64,000 nucleotides of DNA, from NCBI RefSeq assembly GCF_003002815.1, contig NZ_PVTF01000001.1:930001-994000 (forward strand), in the 5' to 3' direction. The stretch is from Umezawaea tangerina (GTDB lineage: Bacteria; Actinomycetota; Actinomycetes; Mycobacteriales; Pseudonocardiaceae). A program made the translations under genes and the position numbers. Shown piece by piece: positions 36,953-50,300 of the stretch. Under the pieces are notes generated by a model, which saw nothing but the letters and a program-made list of their open reading frames with translations, was not told the DNA's origin and made no database searches. The stretch's first letter is position 1, and the number at the start of each line of letters is the position of its first letter.

Positions 36953-38134
36953 TCAAGAGGCGCCGATTACGGTGGTCAGGAAGTCCCCGAGAGTGCGCGC
37001 GTAGGCGTCCGGATCGACATTCCACTCCGCGGTGTGGTCGGCGCCGGGCACCTCGACGTACTGCAGCGGCCACTGCAGGCGCGCCGCGGCGGCGGCGAGG
37101 TCGCGCGAGGCCTGCACCGGGACGGTCCCGTCGGCGTTGCCGTGGAAGATCAACGTCCGGGGCTTGACCGGCGGCGGGTTGGCGACCAGGTCGAACCGGT
37201 CGAAGCCGATGTCGGCCCGCCAGTCCGACACCAGTTCGGCCACCGGCACGATCGCGGTGGGCACGCCCCGGTTGGCCGCCTGGAGCTGGAGGGTCTTGGT
37301 CCAGTTCGTCACGGGCGCGTCCAGCACGACCCCGACGACGGCGCCGGCGAGCGGCGACCGGGCGAGCACCTGCCCGACGATCGCGCCGCCCATCGACCAG
37401 CCGTAGAGCAGCACGCGGGTGGCGCCCCGGCCCTGCGCGTACCTGATCGCGGCCTCGACGTCGCGCCACTCGGTGCCGCCCAGGTGGTAGAGGCCGTCGG
37501 GGGAGGCGGGCGCGCCCTCGGCGCCGTCGTTGCGGTAGGTCACCGCGAGCACCGGCAGGCCGCGCTCGTGCAGCTGCGGCATGACCCGCAGCGCCTCGGT
37601 CCGGGCACCCGCGCGGCCGTGGACGGTGATGGCCCACGTGGTCGACGTGCCGGGCACGAACCACGCGGGGGCGTCGCCGAGCTCGGTGGGGATCTTCACG
37701 TCGGTGTAGTCCAGGCCGTGCGCGGCGCGCGGGTCGGTCGTCCACACCGACGCCTGCATGCGGACCTTCGTGCCCGCGGGCGGCGCGGAGCCCTCGACCA
37801 GCGGGCGCTGGACCTTGCCTCCGGGGCGGCCCTGGACCGGGCCGACGCGGGCCGTGCCGCCCTGCCAGACCAGGCCCCAGGTGCCGGGCAGCACGGTGTC
37901 CTCGGACTCCTCCAGCAGCACGGCGGGCTTGGCCTCGTCGCCCGCGGGCCCCGCGGACGTGTCGCCGTAGCCGGGTTGGGCGTTCGCCGGTTCCAGCAGC
38001 TGGCCGCTGTAGTACCAGCCGCCGCCCAGCACCCCGCCCGCGGCCAGCAGCAGGACCACCACGACGGCGAGGGTGGTCAGGAGGGCGATCCGGCGACGGC
38101 GGCGCGGGGAGGGCTGGCGTGGTTCCACCCGCAC
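36953..38134 (-). CDS. Membrane-anchored alpha/beta hydrolase
   Basis: GTG at 38134 gives 393 aa and removes an implausible upstream extension that runs across the regulator promoter. A basic N-terminus (RRRRRIALL) leads into one TM helix (LLTTLAVVVVLLLAAGGVLGGG); the rest is extracytoplasmic. The hydrolase domain (about 165-393) has the nucleophile elbow YGWSMGGA, FHGNADGTVPVQAS with the acid and GADHTAEW with the catalytic histidine. Relatives are annotated as dienelactone hydrolase-like or esterase; the substrate is unknown. It is divergent from a TetR regulator, with a palindromic operator between them, so it is probably repressed by it. Confidence 0.85.
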   Translation of the reverse strand: MRVEPRQPSPRRRRRIALLTTLAVVVVLLLAAGGVLGGGWYYSGQLLEPANAQPGYGDTSAGPAGDEAKPAVLLEESEDTVLPGTWGLVWQGGTARVGPVQGRPGGKVQRPLVEGSAPPAGTKVRMQASVWTTDPRAAHGLDYTDVKIPTELGDAPAWFVPGTSTTWAITVHGRAGARTEALRVMPQLHERGLPVLAVTYRNDGAEGAPASPDGLYHLGGTEWRDVEAAIRYAQGRGATRVLLYGWSMGGAIVGQVLARSPLAGAVVGVVLDAPVTNWTKTLQLQAANRGVPTAIVPVAELVSDWRADIGFDRFDLVANPPPVKPRTLIFHGNADGTVPVQASRDLAAAAARLQWPLQYVEVPGADHTAEWNVDPDAYARTLGDFLTTVIGAS

Positions 38135-38231
38135 ATGATGCAGGCCTTGATCGCCGTGTGCCGCCGGGAGATCGGGGATTTCCGAGCGGTCGTCGCGATT
38201 CGGGATGACCCCTGGCCGGGCAAGGGTGCCC

Positions 38232-38251
38232 AACTTGCGCTTGCGCAAGTT
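38232..38251. promoter_or_regulatory. Probable TetR operator, perfect 9-2-9 palindrome
   Basis: AACTTGCGC (38232-38240), TT, GCGCAAGTT (38243-38251). It lies in the gap between the divergent hydrolase (98 bp away) and TetR (170 bp away) genes, as expected for a TetR-family dimer site. Confidence 0.65.
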
Positions 38252-38420
38252 ACGGCCGCGTGGGTTCGGTTCCTCCACGACCCGAGGTGTTCGGCCGACT
38301 TCTGGCCGCTCGCGGTCCTGTCCCTCGGCGAGTCCCGGCACAACCCGCACCACGACGGCCCGACGTGCGCGCGGCACGGCGAGGGGTGCGCGTTTCGGCA
38401 GGTAGAGCGGTGCGCCTAGG

Positions 38421-39080
38421 GTGATCGAGGTGACTGGGCGACGGCGCAAGGGCGACTCGGAGGCGGCCCCTGCCGCCAGGGTCCGCATGACCGGCAAGGA
38501 ACGGCGCGAGCAGCTGCTCGACGTCGCCCGCGCCCTGTTCGCCGAGAAGGGCTACGAGGTCACCTCCGTCGAGGAGATCGCGCACCGCGCCGGGGTGAGC
38601 AAACCCGTGGTGTACGAGCACTTCGGCGGCAAGGAGGGCATCTACGCGGTCGTGGTGGACCGCGAGATGGAGGCCCTGATGGACCAGATCGTGGGCGCGC
38701 TGTCGGGCGGTCACCCCCGCGAGCTGCTGGAGCAGGCCGCCTGCGCGCTGCTGGACTACATCGAGGGGTCGTCGGACGGGTTCCGGATCCTGGTCCGGGA
38801 CTCGCCGGTGGCCTCGTCGACGGGCACGTTCTCCTCGCTGCTCAACGACATCGCGTCGCAGGTGGAGAGCATCCTGGGGACGCACTTCTCGCGGCAGGGC
38901 TACGACCGCGAGCTCGCCGCGCTCTACAGCCAGGCGCTGGTGGGGATGGTCGCCCTCACCGGGCAGTGGTGGCTGGAGGTGCGCAAGCCGAAGAAGGACG
39001 AGGTGGCCGCGCACCTGGTCAACCTGGCCTGGAAGGGCCTGTCGCACATGGACCACAAGCCGAAGCTGCGGACCCGCTAG
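38421..39080 (+). CDS. TetR family transcriptional regulator
   Basis: The 219-aa protein may start at GTG 38421 or GTG 38430. Residues about 22-70 are a classical TetR helix-turn-helix: MTGKERREQLLDVARALFAEKGYEVTSVEEIAHRAGVSKPVVYEHFGGKEGIY. The C-terminal ligand domain has the form seen in the regulator between glmU and mfd in mycobacteria (Rv1019), including GMVALTGQWWLE near the end. It probably represses itself and the divergent membrane-anchored hydrolase through the palindrome at 38232-38251. The effector is unknown. Confidence 0.92.
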   Translation: MIEVTGRRRKGDSEAAPAARVRMTGKERREQLLDVARALFAEKGYEVTSVEEIAHRAGVSKPVVYEHFGGKEGIYAVVVDREMEALMDQIVGALSGGHPRELLEQAACALLDYIEGSSDGFRILVRDSPVASSTGTFSSLLNDIASQVESILGTHFSRQGYDRELAALYSQALVGMVALTGQWWLEVRKPKKDEVAAHLVNLAWKGLSHMDHKPKLRTR

Positions 39081-39092
39081 CGGGCTGCGCGG

Positions 39093-40232
39093 TCAGCCGC
39101 GGGTGATCTTCAGCAGCTTGTCGTCGGTGCCGTTGGACGAGGTCACGTAGAGCGCCCCGTCCGGACCCAGCCGCGCGGCCCGCAGCCTGCCGTACTTGCC
39201 GTCCAGCTCCGCGGGCACCGACACCGAGTGCACGCCGCCCTCGGGGGTGAGCGTGAACAGCATCAGCTTCGAGCCCTTGAGGGCGGCGACGGCGAGGGTG
39301 CCGTCGAGGTCGCCCCACTGCGCGCCCGCCAGGAAGGCGGCGCCGGAGATGGCCTCGGTCGGGTCGCCGGAGACCCAGACGGCCGGGACGGCGTCGGGGA
39401 AGCGCTGGAGGTCGGTCATCGGGACGCTCTCGTCGTAGCCGGGCTTGGTGCCGCCCTGGCCGGGGTCCCAGCCGTAGTTGGCGCCGGGCTTGAGCAGGTT
39501 CAGCTCGTCGTCGATGTCGGGGCCGTGCTCGGCGGTGAAGACCTGGCCGGTCTTCGGGTTCACCGCGACGCCCTGCACGTTGCGGTGGCCGTAGGTGTAG
39601 ACCCGGCTGCCGGCGATGGGGTTGTCCGGCTGGGCGGCGCCGGTCTCCAGGCTGATCCGCAGCACCTTGCCGCCGAGGCTGTCCAGGTTCTGCGCGACGG
39701 TCCCGTTGGCCGTGTCGCCGGTGCCGACCAGCAGCGAGCCGTCCTGGGCGATGGTCGGGCGGCAGCCGGAGTGCCTGCCGCTCTGGTTGACCGGGAGACC
39801 GCCCAGCAGCGGGTTCCTGATCCGCTGCGCGCTGGTGCCGTCGTCGGAGAGCTGCCAGGTGACCAGGCGGACGTCGTCCTGGGAGGTCTGGCAGGTGGTG
39901 AACCGGTGGGAGGTGAGGAAGTCCGGGTGGACCACCAGCCCCATCAGCCCTCCCTCGCCGCGCGGTTTCACGTCGGCGAGGTCGGCCTTCACGTCGGTCG
40001 CCTTGCCGTCCTTGACGAGGGTCAGCTTGCCGCCGCGCTGGGTGACGAGCACCTGCCCGCCGGGCAGGAACCCGACGTCCCAGGCGTGGCTCAGGCCGCC
40101 GACGACCTCCTGCACCTTGAGGCCCGTCGGGGCTTGCGCCCGGGAGGGCTGGGGCGACGTGGCCGCGCCCGTCGTGGTGGTGGAACACCCGGCGACCAGG
40201 GCGACGGCCAGCACTCCGACGAGTCGGTTCAT
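39093..40232 (-). CDS. PQQ-dependent sugar dehydrogenase-like lipoprotein
   Basis: ATG at 40232 overlaps the stop of the upstream gene (ATGA). The 379-aa product has a lipoprotein signal ([22 protein letters not shown], lipobox VAGC). The rest is a six-bladed propeller of the soluble glucose/sorbosone dehydrogenase family: GLSHAWDVGFLPGGQVLVTQRGG, GEGGLMGLVVHPDF, NQSGRHSGCRPTIAQDGSLLVGTGD, VYTYGHRNVQGVAV and TAEHGPDIDDELNLLKPGANYGW. These segments hold the PQQ and calcium ligands. Activity would depend on PQQ, whose synthesis genes are not in the window. It converges on TetR with a 12-bp gap. Confidence 0.9.
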   Translation of the reverse strand: MNRLVGVLAVALVAGCSTTTTGAATSPQPSRAQAPTGLKVQEVVGGLSHAWDVGFLPGGQVLVTQRGGKLTLVKDGKATDVKADLADVKPRGEGGLMGLVVHPDFLTSHRFTTCQTSQDDVRLVTWQLSDDGTSAQRIRNPLLGGLPVNQSGRHSGCRPTIAQDGSLLVGTGDTANGTVAQNLDSLGGKVLRISLETGAAQPDNPIAGSRVYTYGHRNVQGVAVNPKTGQVFTAEHGPDIDDELNLLKPGANYGWDPGQGGTKPGYDESVPMTDLQRFPDAVPAVWVSGDPTEAISGAAFLAGAQWGDLDGTLAVAALKGSKLMLFTLTPEGGVHSVSVPAELDGKYGRLRAARLGPDGALYVTSSNGTDDKLLKITRG

Positions 40233-41113
40233 GCGTCCACAATGCCGGGCTCGAGGTGTGGTCGCTGTTCGCCGTCGGGGTCCGGCGCGGCCGCGAGCAG
40301 GCCGAACGGGTCGCTGACCGGGAACGGGTCGGGGCGCCGGTGGCGCAGGGCGGACAGGACCACCCGCGGCTGGACGACCACCGCGGCGTAGCCGACCAGG
40401 ACGCCGACCACCGGCAGCCACCACGGGTCCAGCCGCGGGACGAGCGGGAGCACCAGCAGCAGGGCCACCGGGACCATGGCCACGCGCCCGACGTCGCGGA
40501 GCGCGCCGGAGCGCTCCTCGGCGTCGGGCCGGGACAGGCCGGTCCTGGCCTGGCGCAGCTCGCCGCACCACGCGTCCACCCAGCGGCGGCGGTGCACGGG
40601 CACCGGGGCCGGGCCCTGCTCGTGCACCCACGCCAGCGCGGTGGCCTCGGACCCGAGGTCGAGCTCGCGCAGCACGGCGACCAGCCGCCCCACACCCGTG
40701 CCGGACGTGCGCGCCACCGCGGCGCGCAGGCTCAGCGGGTCCCGGCCCAGCGCGTAGGCGATGTCGGTCTCGGCGCGCTCCGACAGGCCCGCGTCGGCGT
40801 CGGCGAAGCGCTTGGGCAGCGCCCGGTCCTCCGGTCCGAAGCGGACCCCGGTCACGCCGCGCTCGGTGCGGGCCACCAGCCACGCCGTGTCGCCGTCCCA
40901 GGCGAACCCGGTGGCGGGCTGGGCTCCCAGGGTGGCCACGCGCAGCCCGTCCAGCAGCACCTTGGCGTTCTCCGGCGAGGGCCCGAGCAGGAACGTGCCG
41001 TTCTCGGTCGGGACGAGCCTGCGGGGTCTGGCCGACCGACCGAAGAGCAGCTCCCTCAGTTCCCCCGGTGCCTCCGACACCCACACGGCGATCCGCACGC
41101 GTTCTCCCCCCAA
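40229..41113 (-). CDS. Conserved membrane protein of unknown function
   Basis: A 294-aa protein I cannot assign. Residues 1-105 look like a small beta domain ([19 protein letters not shown].., [24 protein letters not shown]), followed by an Arg- and Ala-rich helical part and two TM helices near residues 213-255 ([35 protein letters not shown]). The tail is Pro-rich. It overlaps the next gene, the PQQ-type lipoprotein, by 4 nt, so the two products are made together and perhaps act together at the membrane. The upstream DUF4291 gene is 22 bp away on the same strand and may be in the same operon. Confidence 0.75.
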   Translation of the reverse strand: MGGERVRIAVWVSEAPGELRELLFGRSARPRRLVPTENGTFLLGPSPENAKVLLDGLRVATLGAQPATGFAWDGDTAWLVARTERGVTGVRFGPEDRALPKRFADADAGLSERAETDIAYALGRDPLSLRAAVARTSGTGVGRLVAVLRELDLGSEATALAWVHEQGPAPVPVHRRRWVDAWCGELRQARTGLSRPDAEERSGALRDVGRVAMVPVALLLVLPLVPRLDPWWLPVVGVLVGYAAVVVQPRVVLSALRHRRPDPFPVSDPFGLLAAAPDPDGEQRPHLEPGIVDA

Positions 41114-41135
41114 GATCCGGATGCGGGGAATCTAC

Positions 41136-41696
41136 TCAGGCCGAGGCACCCAGGTGGGTGATCAGGTCGACCGGCAGCGGGTACGGGCGCTCGACCGGCA
41201 GCCGCGCGGTGGCGGCGTCCAGCGAGCCCGCGCGGACCAGTGCGCGGACCTCGTGGGCCAACGGCGTCACGTCGGTCAGGCCGGTGACCCACTCCTCGAC
41301 GTACCGGGCGCTGGTCGCCCCGGCGAGCCCGAGCTGGAGCGAGCGGTGCGGCAGCGGGTTGTGGTGCAGGTCGCGCTCCGGGTCCCACTGGACGCGGACC
41401 TCCGGCTTCACCGCGGTGGCGTCGTGGCTCAGGACGGCGGCGCGCAGCGCGGACTCGAACCCCGATCGGGTGATGCGCACGGCCAGCACCCGCTCCTGGC
41501 CCTCCTTCGTCCCCCAGCCGCAGCGGTACATCATCCACAGGAACGACGGTTTGACCCACGTCATCCGGCCAGGTCGGAACGGGGGCACGAACGTGCCCGC
41601 CGCCAGCGCGGGCCCGGCGATCGCGGGGGAGTAGGCCTGGTAGACGGTGATGTGCCGATCGTCGTAGTCGGCCCTGACCTCTTTGTCCTTCACCAC
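41136..41696 (-). CDS. DUF4291 family protein
   Basis: A 186-aa protein of the usual DUF4291 length. The family signature is very clear: [29 protein letters not shown] then [36 protein letters not shown] and [25 protein letters not shown]. The biochemical function of the family is not established as far as I know; conserved Arg, Trp and His residues would suit an RNA- or nucleotide-related fold. It is divergent from mfd, with a gap of 111 bp holding both promoters. Confidence 0.9.
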   Translation of the reverse strand: MVKDKEVRADYDDRHITVYQAYSPAIAGPALAAGTFVPPFRPGRMTWVKPSFLWMMYRCGWGTKEGQERVLAVRITRSGFESALRAAVLSHDATAVKPEVRVQWDPERDLHHNPLPHRSLQLGLAGATSARYVEEWVTGLTDVTPLAHEVRALVRAGSLDAATARLPVERPYPLPVDLITHLGASA

Positions 41697-41807
41697 ACCA
41701 GCCTCCCGGTGCGCGCAACCGGGTTACGCTGGACACCGAGAACCCCTCCCTGGAGCGATCGGTCCCGGGCAGGGGTCTGTCCGCGTTTCACGCACAGGAG
41801 CTCCGAA

Positions 41808-45395
<3,588 letters not shown>

Positions 45396-45407
45396 GAAGG
45401 TAGCCTC

Positions 45408-46370
45408 GTGAGCACTGTGCTGAGGCCCCGGTACCGTCGATTCACCCTGCTCGGCGTTGCCGCCGCCCTGCTCCTCGCGGGCTGCGGTTCCGGCCCGTCG
45501 CAGGCGGGGGCGGCCGCGATCGTGGGCGACACCGTGATCCCGCTGAACCTCGTCCAGGACCGGCTCGCCGGCTACCTGGACCGCCAGCCCGAGGGCGGGC
45601 AGGTGCAGGGCGAGGGCGGTGCCGCGCCGCAGGCGAAGCTGGACAAGACCGCGCGCGACATCCTCACGTTCAAGATCCAGCACGAGCTGACCCTGCGCGC
45701 CGCCGAGCGCGAGGACGTCAGCGTCTCCGAGGACACGCTGAGCCAGCTCCTGGAGCAGGCGGGCGGCGCCCAGCAGCTCAGCGAGGGCACGTTCTTCGAC
45801 GCGGACACCTTCCGCAACGAGCGCGCCCGCGACCAGCTCCTCCAGGTCGAGATCGGCCGCAAGTACGCGGACAAGCTGTCGGTGACGTTCGACTACTTCT
45901 ACGCGAACAACACCCAGGACGCGATCGACAAGGCGAAGCAGATCGCCCGCGACCCGGCGAAGATGGAGCAGTTCGTCCGCGAGGCCAAGCAGAAGGACTC
46001 CCAGGCGGGCGAGACGAACGCCAAGGTGTCCTCCGCCGAGTCGCCGCAGCTGGCCACCACGCTGCTGTTCGGCGTGCCGGCGAACACGGTGATCGCGTTC
46101 CCGCCGTCGCCGGAGCAGGGCAACTGGATCGTCGCGCACATCAAGGAGCGCTCCACCACGGCGAAGCCGTCCGCCGACGGCGGCTCGCAGGAGCTGACCC
46201 CGGACGTGCTCGCGGGCATCGGCCTGCGGATGCTCCAGCCGCTGTCCGACGAGCTGAAGATCAAGGTCAACCCGCGCTACGGCGTGTGGGACACCTCCGC
46301 GATGGGCCTCGCGCCGAGCGAAGGCGAGAAGGCGGGCTTCCAGGTCGCCGTCCAGCAGCCCAAGCCGTGA
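45408..46370 (+). CDS. SurA-N-domain-like lipoprotein
   Basis: A 320-aa lipoprotein: basic start, TLLGVAAALLLAGC with lipobox LAGC, then SurA N-terminal-like helices (AAIVGDTVIPLNLVQDRLAGYL.., LTFKIQHELTLRAAEREDVSVSEDTLSQLLEQAGG). The peptidyl-prolyl isomerase domain of true SurA is not evident; the C-terminal 120 residues are short helices ending near KVNPRYGVWDTSAMGL. It probably chaperones exported proteins outside the membrane. Position between mfd and mazG is common in actinomycetes. It starts 12 nt after mfd and overlaps mazG (GTGA), so the three are co-translated. Confidence 0.87.
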   Translation: MSTVLRPRYRRFTLLGVAAALLLAGCGSGPSQAGAAAIVGDTVIPLNLVQDRLAGYLDRQPEGGQVQGEGGAAPQAKLDKTARDILTFKIQHELTLRAAEREDVSVSEDTLSQLLEQAGGAQQLSEGTFFDADTFRNERARDQLLQVEIGRKYADKLSVTFDYFYANNTQDAIDKAKQIARDPAKMEQFVREAKQKDSQAGETNAKVSSAESPQLATTLLFGVPANTVIAFPPSPEQGNWIVAHIKERSTTAKPSADGGSQELTPDVLAGIGLRMLQPLSDELKIKVNPRYGVWDTSAMGLAPSEGEKAGFQVAVQQPKP

Positions 46371-47344
46371 CCCTCGTCGACGGCTGCGCGGTCGTCCTGC
46401 GCGGGGCCGCCGACGTCCTGCCGGTCGCCGCGCTGCCGCACCTGCGCGGCGCGGCGCACGTGTTCGGCGTGGACGAGCAGGCCCCCGCGCCCGAGCTGCT
46501 GGTGAAGCTGGCCCGCTCCGAGTCCGTCGTGCTCGTCGCGGCGTCGGCGCACGACCCGGCGGCCGCGGCGCTGGTCGCCGAGGGCGCGCCCGTCGTCGGG
46601 CTGCCGGTGGGCGCCGGACTGCTGGACGCGGTCGCGGTGATGGACCGGCTGCGCTCGCCCGGCGGCTGCCCGTGGGACGCCGAGCAGGACCACGACACCC
46701 TGCGGCAGTACCTGGTCGAGGAGACCTTCGAGCTGCTGGAGGCCATCGAGGACGGCGACCGCGCGGCCATGCGCGAGGAGCTCGGCGACGTGCTCCTCCA
46801 GGTCCTGTTCCACGCCCGCGTGGCCGCCGAGCACGACTCGGACGCGTTCACCGTGGACGACGTGGCCGCCGAACTGGTGGCGAAGCTCGTCGGCAGGCAC
46901 CCCCACGTGTTCGCGGGCGGCGACGCGAAGGTGAAGGACTCCTCGACGCAGCAGCTGCGGTGGGAGGAGCTGAAGCAGGCCGAGAAGCAGCGCGAGTCCA
47001 GTGTGGACGGTGTCGCGCTCGGCCAGCCCGCGGTGGCGCTCGCGGCGAAGCTGGTGCAGCGCACCAAGCGCGCGGGCCTCCCGGCGGACCTGCTCCCCGG
47101 CTGGGACGCCGCCTCCGGTGCGGGCACCGCGCAGGCGGGCGGCGGCGACTCGGGCACCGCGCTGTTCGCGGTGGCGGCCTCGGCGAAGCTCGCGGGCGAG
47201 GACCCGGAGACCGGGCTGCGGGCGGTGGCCCGCACGTTCGCGGCGCACGTCCGGGCGGCCGAGACGGCGGCACGTCTCGAAGGAATCACCACTCTGACGT
47301 CCGACGACTGGCGCCGGTTCTGGCCCGCTAACGTCGAGGTGTGA
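46367..47344 (+). CDS. mazG: Nucleoside triphosphate pyrophosphohydrolase
   Basis: GTG at 46367 overlaps the preceding stop, giving 325 aa. The first 85 residues resemble a worn tetrapyrrole-methylase-like lobe, a feature of actinobacterial MazG. The MazG core follows: AVMDRLRSPGGCPWDAEQDHDTL, the metal-binding helix EETFELLEAIEDGD, and REELGDVLLQVLFHA with the second acidic set, then GRHPHVFAG and WEELKQAEK. It hydrolyses NTPs and damaged dNTPs to monophosphates and limits mutagenesis and the stringent alarm response. The stop overlaps the tricorn-like gene (GTGA). Confidence 0.95.
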   Translation: MTLVDGCAVVLRGAADVLPVAALPHLRGAAHVFGVDEQAPAPELLVKLARSESVVLVAASAHDPAAAALVAEGAPVVGLPVGAGLLDAVAVMDRLRSPGGCPWDAEQDHDTLRQYLVEETFELLEAIEDGDRAAMREELGDVLLQVLFHARVAAEHDSDAFTVDDVAAELVAKLVGRHPHVFAGGDAKVKDSSTQQLRWEELKQAEKQRESSVDGVALGQPAVALAAKLVQRTKRAGLPADLLPGWDAASGAGTAQAGGGDSGTALFAVAASAKLAGEDPETGLRAVARTFAAHVRAAETAARLEGITTLTSDDWRRFWPANVEV

Positions 47345-50300
47345 TCGAACCCGCGTACCTCCGCTTCCCGCACCCGCACGGCGACCTCGTGACGTTCGTG
47401 GCCGAGGACGACGTGTGGCTGGCCCCGCTCGACGGCGGCCGCGCGTGGCGGGTGTCCGCCGACCAGGTCCCGGTCGGCGGACCGCGCTTCTCCCCGGACG
47501 GCACCACGCTGGCCTGGGCGAGCACCCGCGACGGGGCACCGGAGGTGCACGCCGCCCCGGTCGACGGCGGCCCGTCCGAACGGCTCACCTACTGGGGCCA
47601 CGGCACGACCCGCGTCCGCGACTGGACGCCGGACGGGGACGTGGTGGCCGTGACGGCCGCCCGCGAGGCCACCTCGGACCGCACCTGGGCGCACGCCGTG
47701 CCGCTGGACGGCGGCCCGGCCCGGCGGCTGCCGTTCGGCTGGGTCGGCGACGTCGCGCACGGGCCCGACGGGGCCGTCGCGGTCACCAGCTCCTACGGCC
47801 GCGACCCGGCCTGGTGGAAGCGCTACCGCGGCGGGGCGGCGGCGAAGCTGTGGCTTGACCTGGACGGGGACGGCGAGTTCCACCGGATCCTGCCCGAGCT
47901 GACGTCCTCCCTGACGTCGCCGATGTGGGTCGGCGGCAGGCTCGCGTTCCTGTCCGACCACGACGGCGTCGGCAGCGTCTACTCCGCCCTCCCGGACGGC
48001 ACGGACCTGCGCCGCCACACCGAGCAGGAGTTCTACGCGCGCGCCGCGAGCACCGACGGCACCCGCGTCGTCTACCAGCACGCGGGCGAGCTGTGGCTGC
48101 TCGACGGCCTGGAGGCCGAGCCGCGGCGGCTGGAGATCCGCCTCGGCGGGCCGCGCAACGCCCGCCGCCCCAAGCACGTGTCGGCCGCCCGCAACGTCGA
48201 GGACGTGTGCCCCGACCAGACGGGCCGCGCCAGCGTCGTCGAGGTCCGCGGCACCGTCCACTGGGTCACCCACAAGGACGGCCCCGTCCGCGCCCTGGCC
48301 GAGGAGCCCGGTGTGCGCGCCCGGCTGCCGCGGGTGGTCGGCGAGAGCGGCCAGGTCGTGTGGGTGACCGACGCCGAGGGCGAGGACTGCCTGGAGTTCG
48401 CGCCGGTCGGCGGCGTCGAACCGGGCAACGCGCCCCGCCGCGTCGCCCACGGCCTGCTCGGCCGCGTGCACGAGCTGCTGGTCTCGCCGGACGGCCGCCG
48501 CGTCGCGGTCGCCTCCCACGACGGCAGGCTGCTGCTGGTCGACGTCGAGTCCGGTGAGGTCCGCGAGGTCGTGAACGGGGCGAACCCGCTGGTCAGCGAC
48601 CTGGCGTTCTCGCCGGACTCGAACTGGGTCGCGTGGGCGCACCCCGGCCCGCGGCCGTTGCAGAACATCAGGATGGCCAACACCACGGACCTGTCCACTG
48701 TGGACGTGACGCCGCTGCGGTTCACCGACTTCTCGCCCGCGTTCACCGAGGACGGCCGCTACCTGGCGTTCCTGTCGGTGCGCAGCTTCGACCCGGTGTA
48801 CGACGCGCACGTGTTCGACATGTCGTTCCCGACCGGCTGCCGCCCGTACCTGCTGCCGCTGGCCGCGACCACGCCGTCGCCGTTCGACCCCTACCGGCTG
48901 GGCCGCCCGATCGGCGACGACGACGCGGCGGACAAGTCGAAGGACTCCGACGACGAGAACCCGATCACCGTCGTGGACCTGGAGGGCCTGGCGGACCGGG
49001 TCGTCACGATCCCGGTCGCCGCCGCCCGGTACGCGGGCCTCACCGCGGCCAAGGGGAACCTGCTGTGGCTGCGCAGCCCGCTCGTCGGCGTGCTCGGCGA
49101 CAACCTGGCAGGCCCCGACGCCCGGCCGCCGCGCTCGGTGCTGGAGCGGTTCGACCTGACCAAGCTCAAGGCCGAGGTCCTCGCGGAGGGCGTGGACGCC
49201 TACGCGGTGACCGGCGACGGCCAGCGGATGGTGATCACCGACGGGCCGTCGCTGAGGCTCGTGCCGACCGACCGCAAGGTCGACCCCGACGACGACTCGA
49301 CCGACTCCGTCGACATCGACCTGTCCCGCGTCCGGGTGGTCGTGGACCGCGCCGCCGAGTGGCGCCAGTCCTACGCCGAGGCCGGTCGGCTCATGCGCGA
49401 CAACTTCTGGCGCACCGACATGGGCGGCGTCGACTGGCAGGGCGTGCTCGACCGCTACCGCCCGCTGGTCGACCGGCTGGGCAGCCACTCGGACCTGGTG
49501 GACCTGCTGTGGGAGGTCCAGGGCGAGATGGGCACCTCGCACGCCTACGTGTTCCCGTCCGGCGGGGGCGGCGGCGGCCGGTCGCAGGGCCTGCTCGGCG
49601 CCGACCTGGAACGCGACGACAGCGGCGCGTGGCGGGTCGTCCGGATCATTCCCGGCGAGACCTCCGACCCCGCCGCCCGCTCGCCGCTGGCCGCGCCCGG
49701 CGTCGCCATCCGGCCCGGTGACGCCCTGGTCGGCGTCGACGGCCGCCAGGTCGACCCGCTGCGCGGCCCCGCGCCGCTGCTGGTCGGCACGGCGGGCAAA
49801 CCGGTCGAGCTGACCGTCCGCCCCGGTGGCGGCGGCGAGCCCCGCCGGGTCGTGGTCGTGCCGCTGGACGACGACTCCGCGCTGCGCTACCACGCCTGGG
49901 TCGCCGACCGCCGCGCCCACGTGCACGAGCTGTCCGGCGGCCGCGTCGGCTACCTGCACGTCCCCGACATGATGGGCGGCGGCTGGGCCCAGCTGCACCG
50001 CGACCTGCGGGTCGAGCTGCACCGCGAGGGCGTCGTGCTCGACGTCCGCGAGAACGGCGGCGGCCACACGTCCGAGCTGGTCGTGGAGAAGCTGGGCCGC
50101 AAGGTCATCGGCTGGTTCGTCGCCCGCGGCTACACCACCGCCGACAGCTACCCGTCCGAGGCGCCGCGCGGCCCGGTCGTCGCCGTCACCGACGAGTTCG
50201 CGGGCTCCGACGGCGACATCGTCAACGTCGCCATCAAGGAGCTCGGCATCGGCCCGGTCGTGGGCACCCGCACCTGGGGCGGCGTGATCGGCATCGACAT

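Noticed and set aside
38134-38497. N-terminal extension of the hydrolase to 38497
   Set aside because: It would overlap the TetR gene and its operator; the sequence is Arg/Pro-rich and unlike a protein N-terminus.
41440-41480. Possible tRNA T-arm (GACTCGAACCCCGATC)
   Set aside because: It lies inside the well-supported DUF4291 gene, and no tRNA stems can be formed around it.
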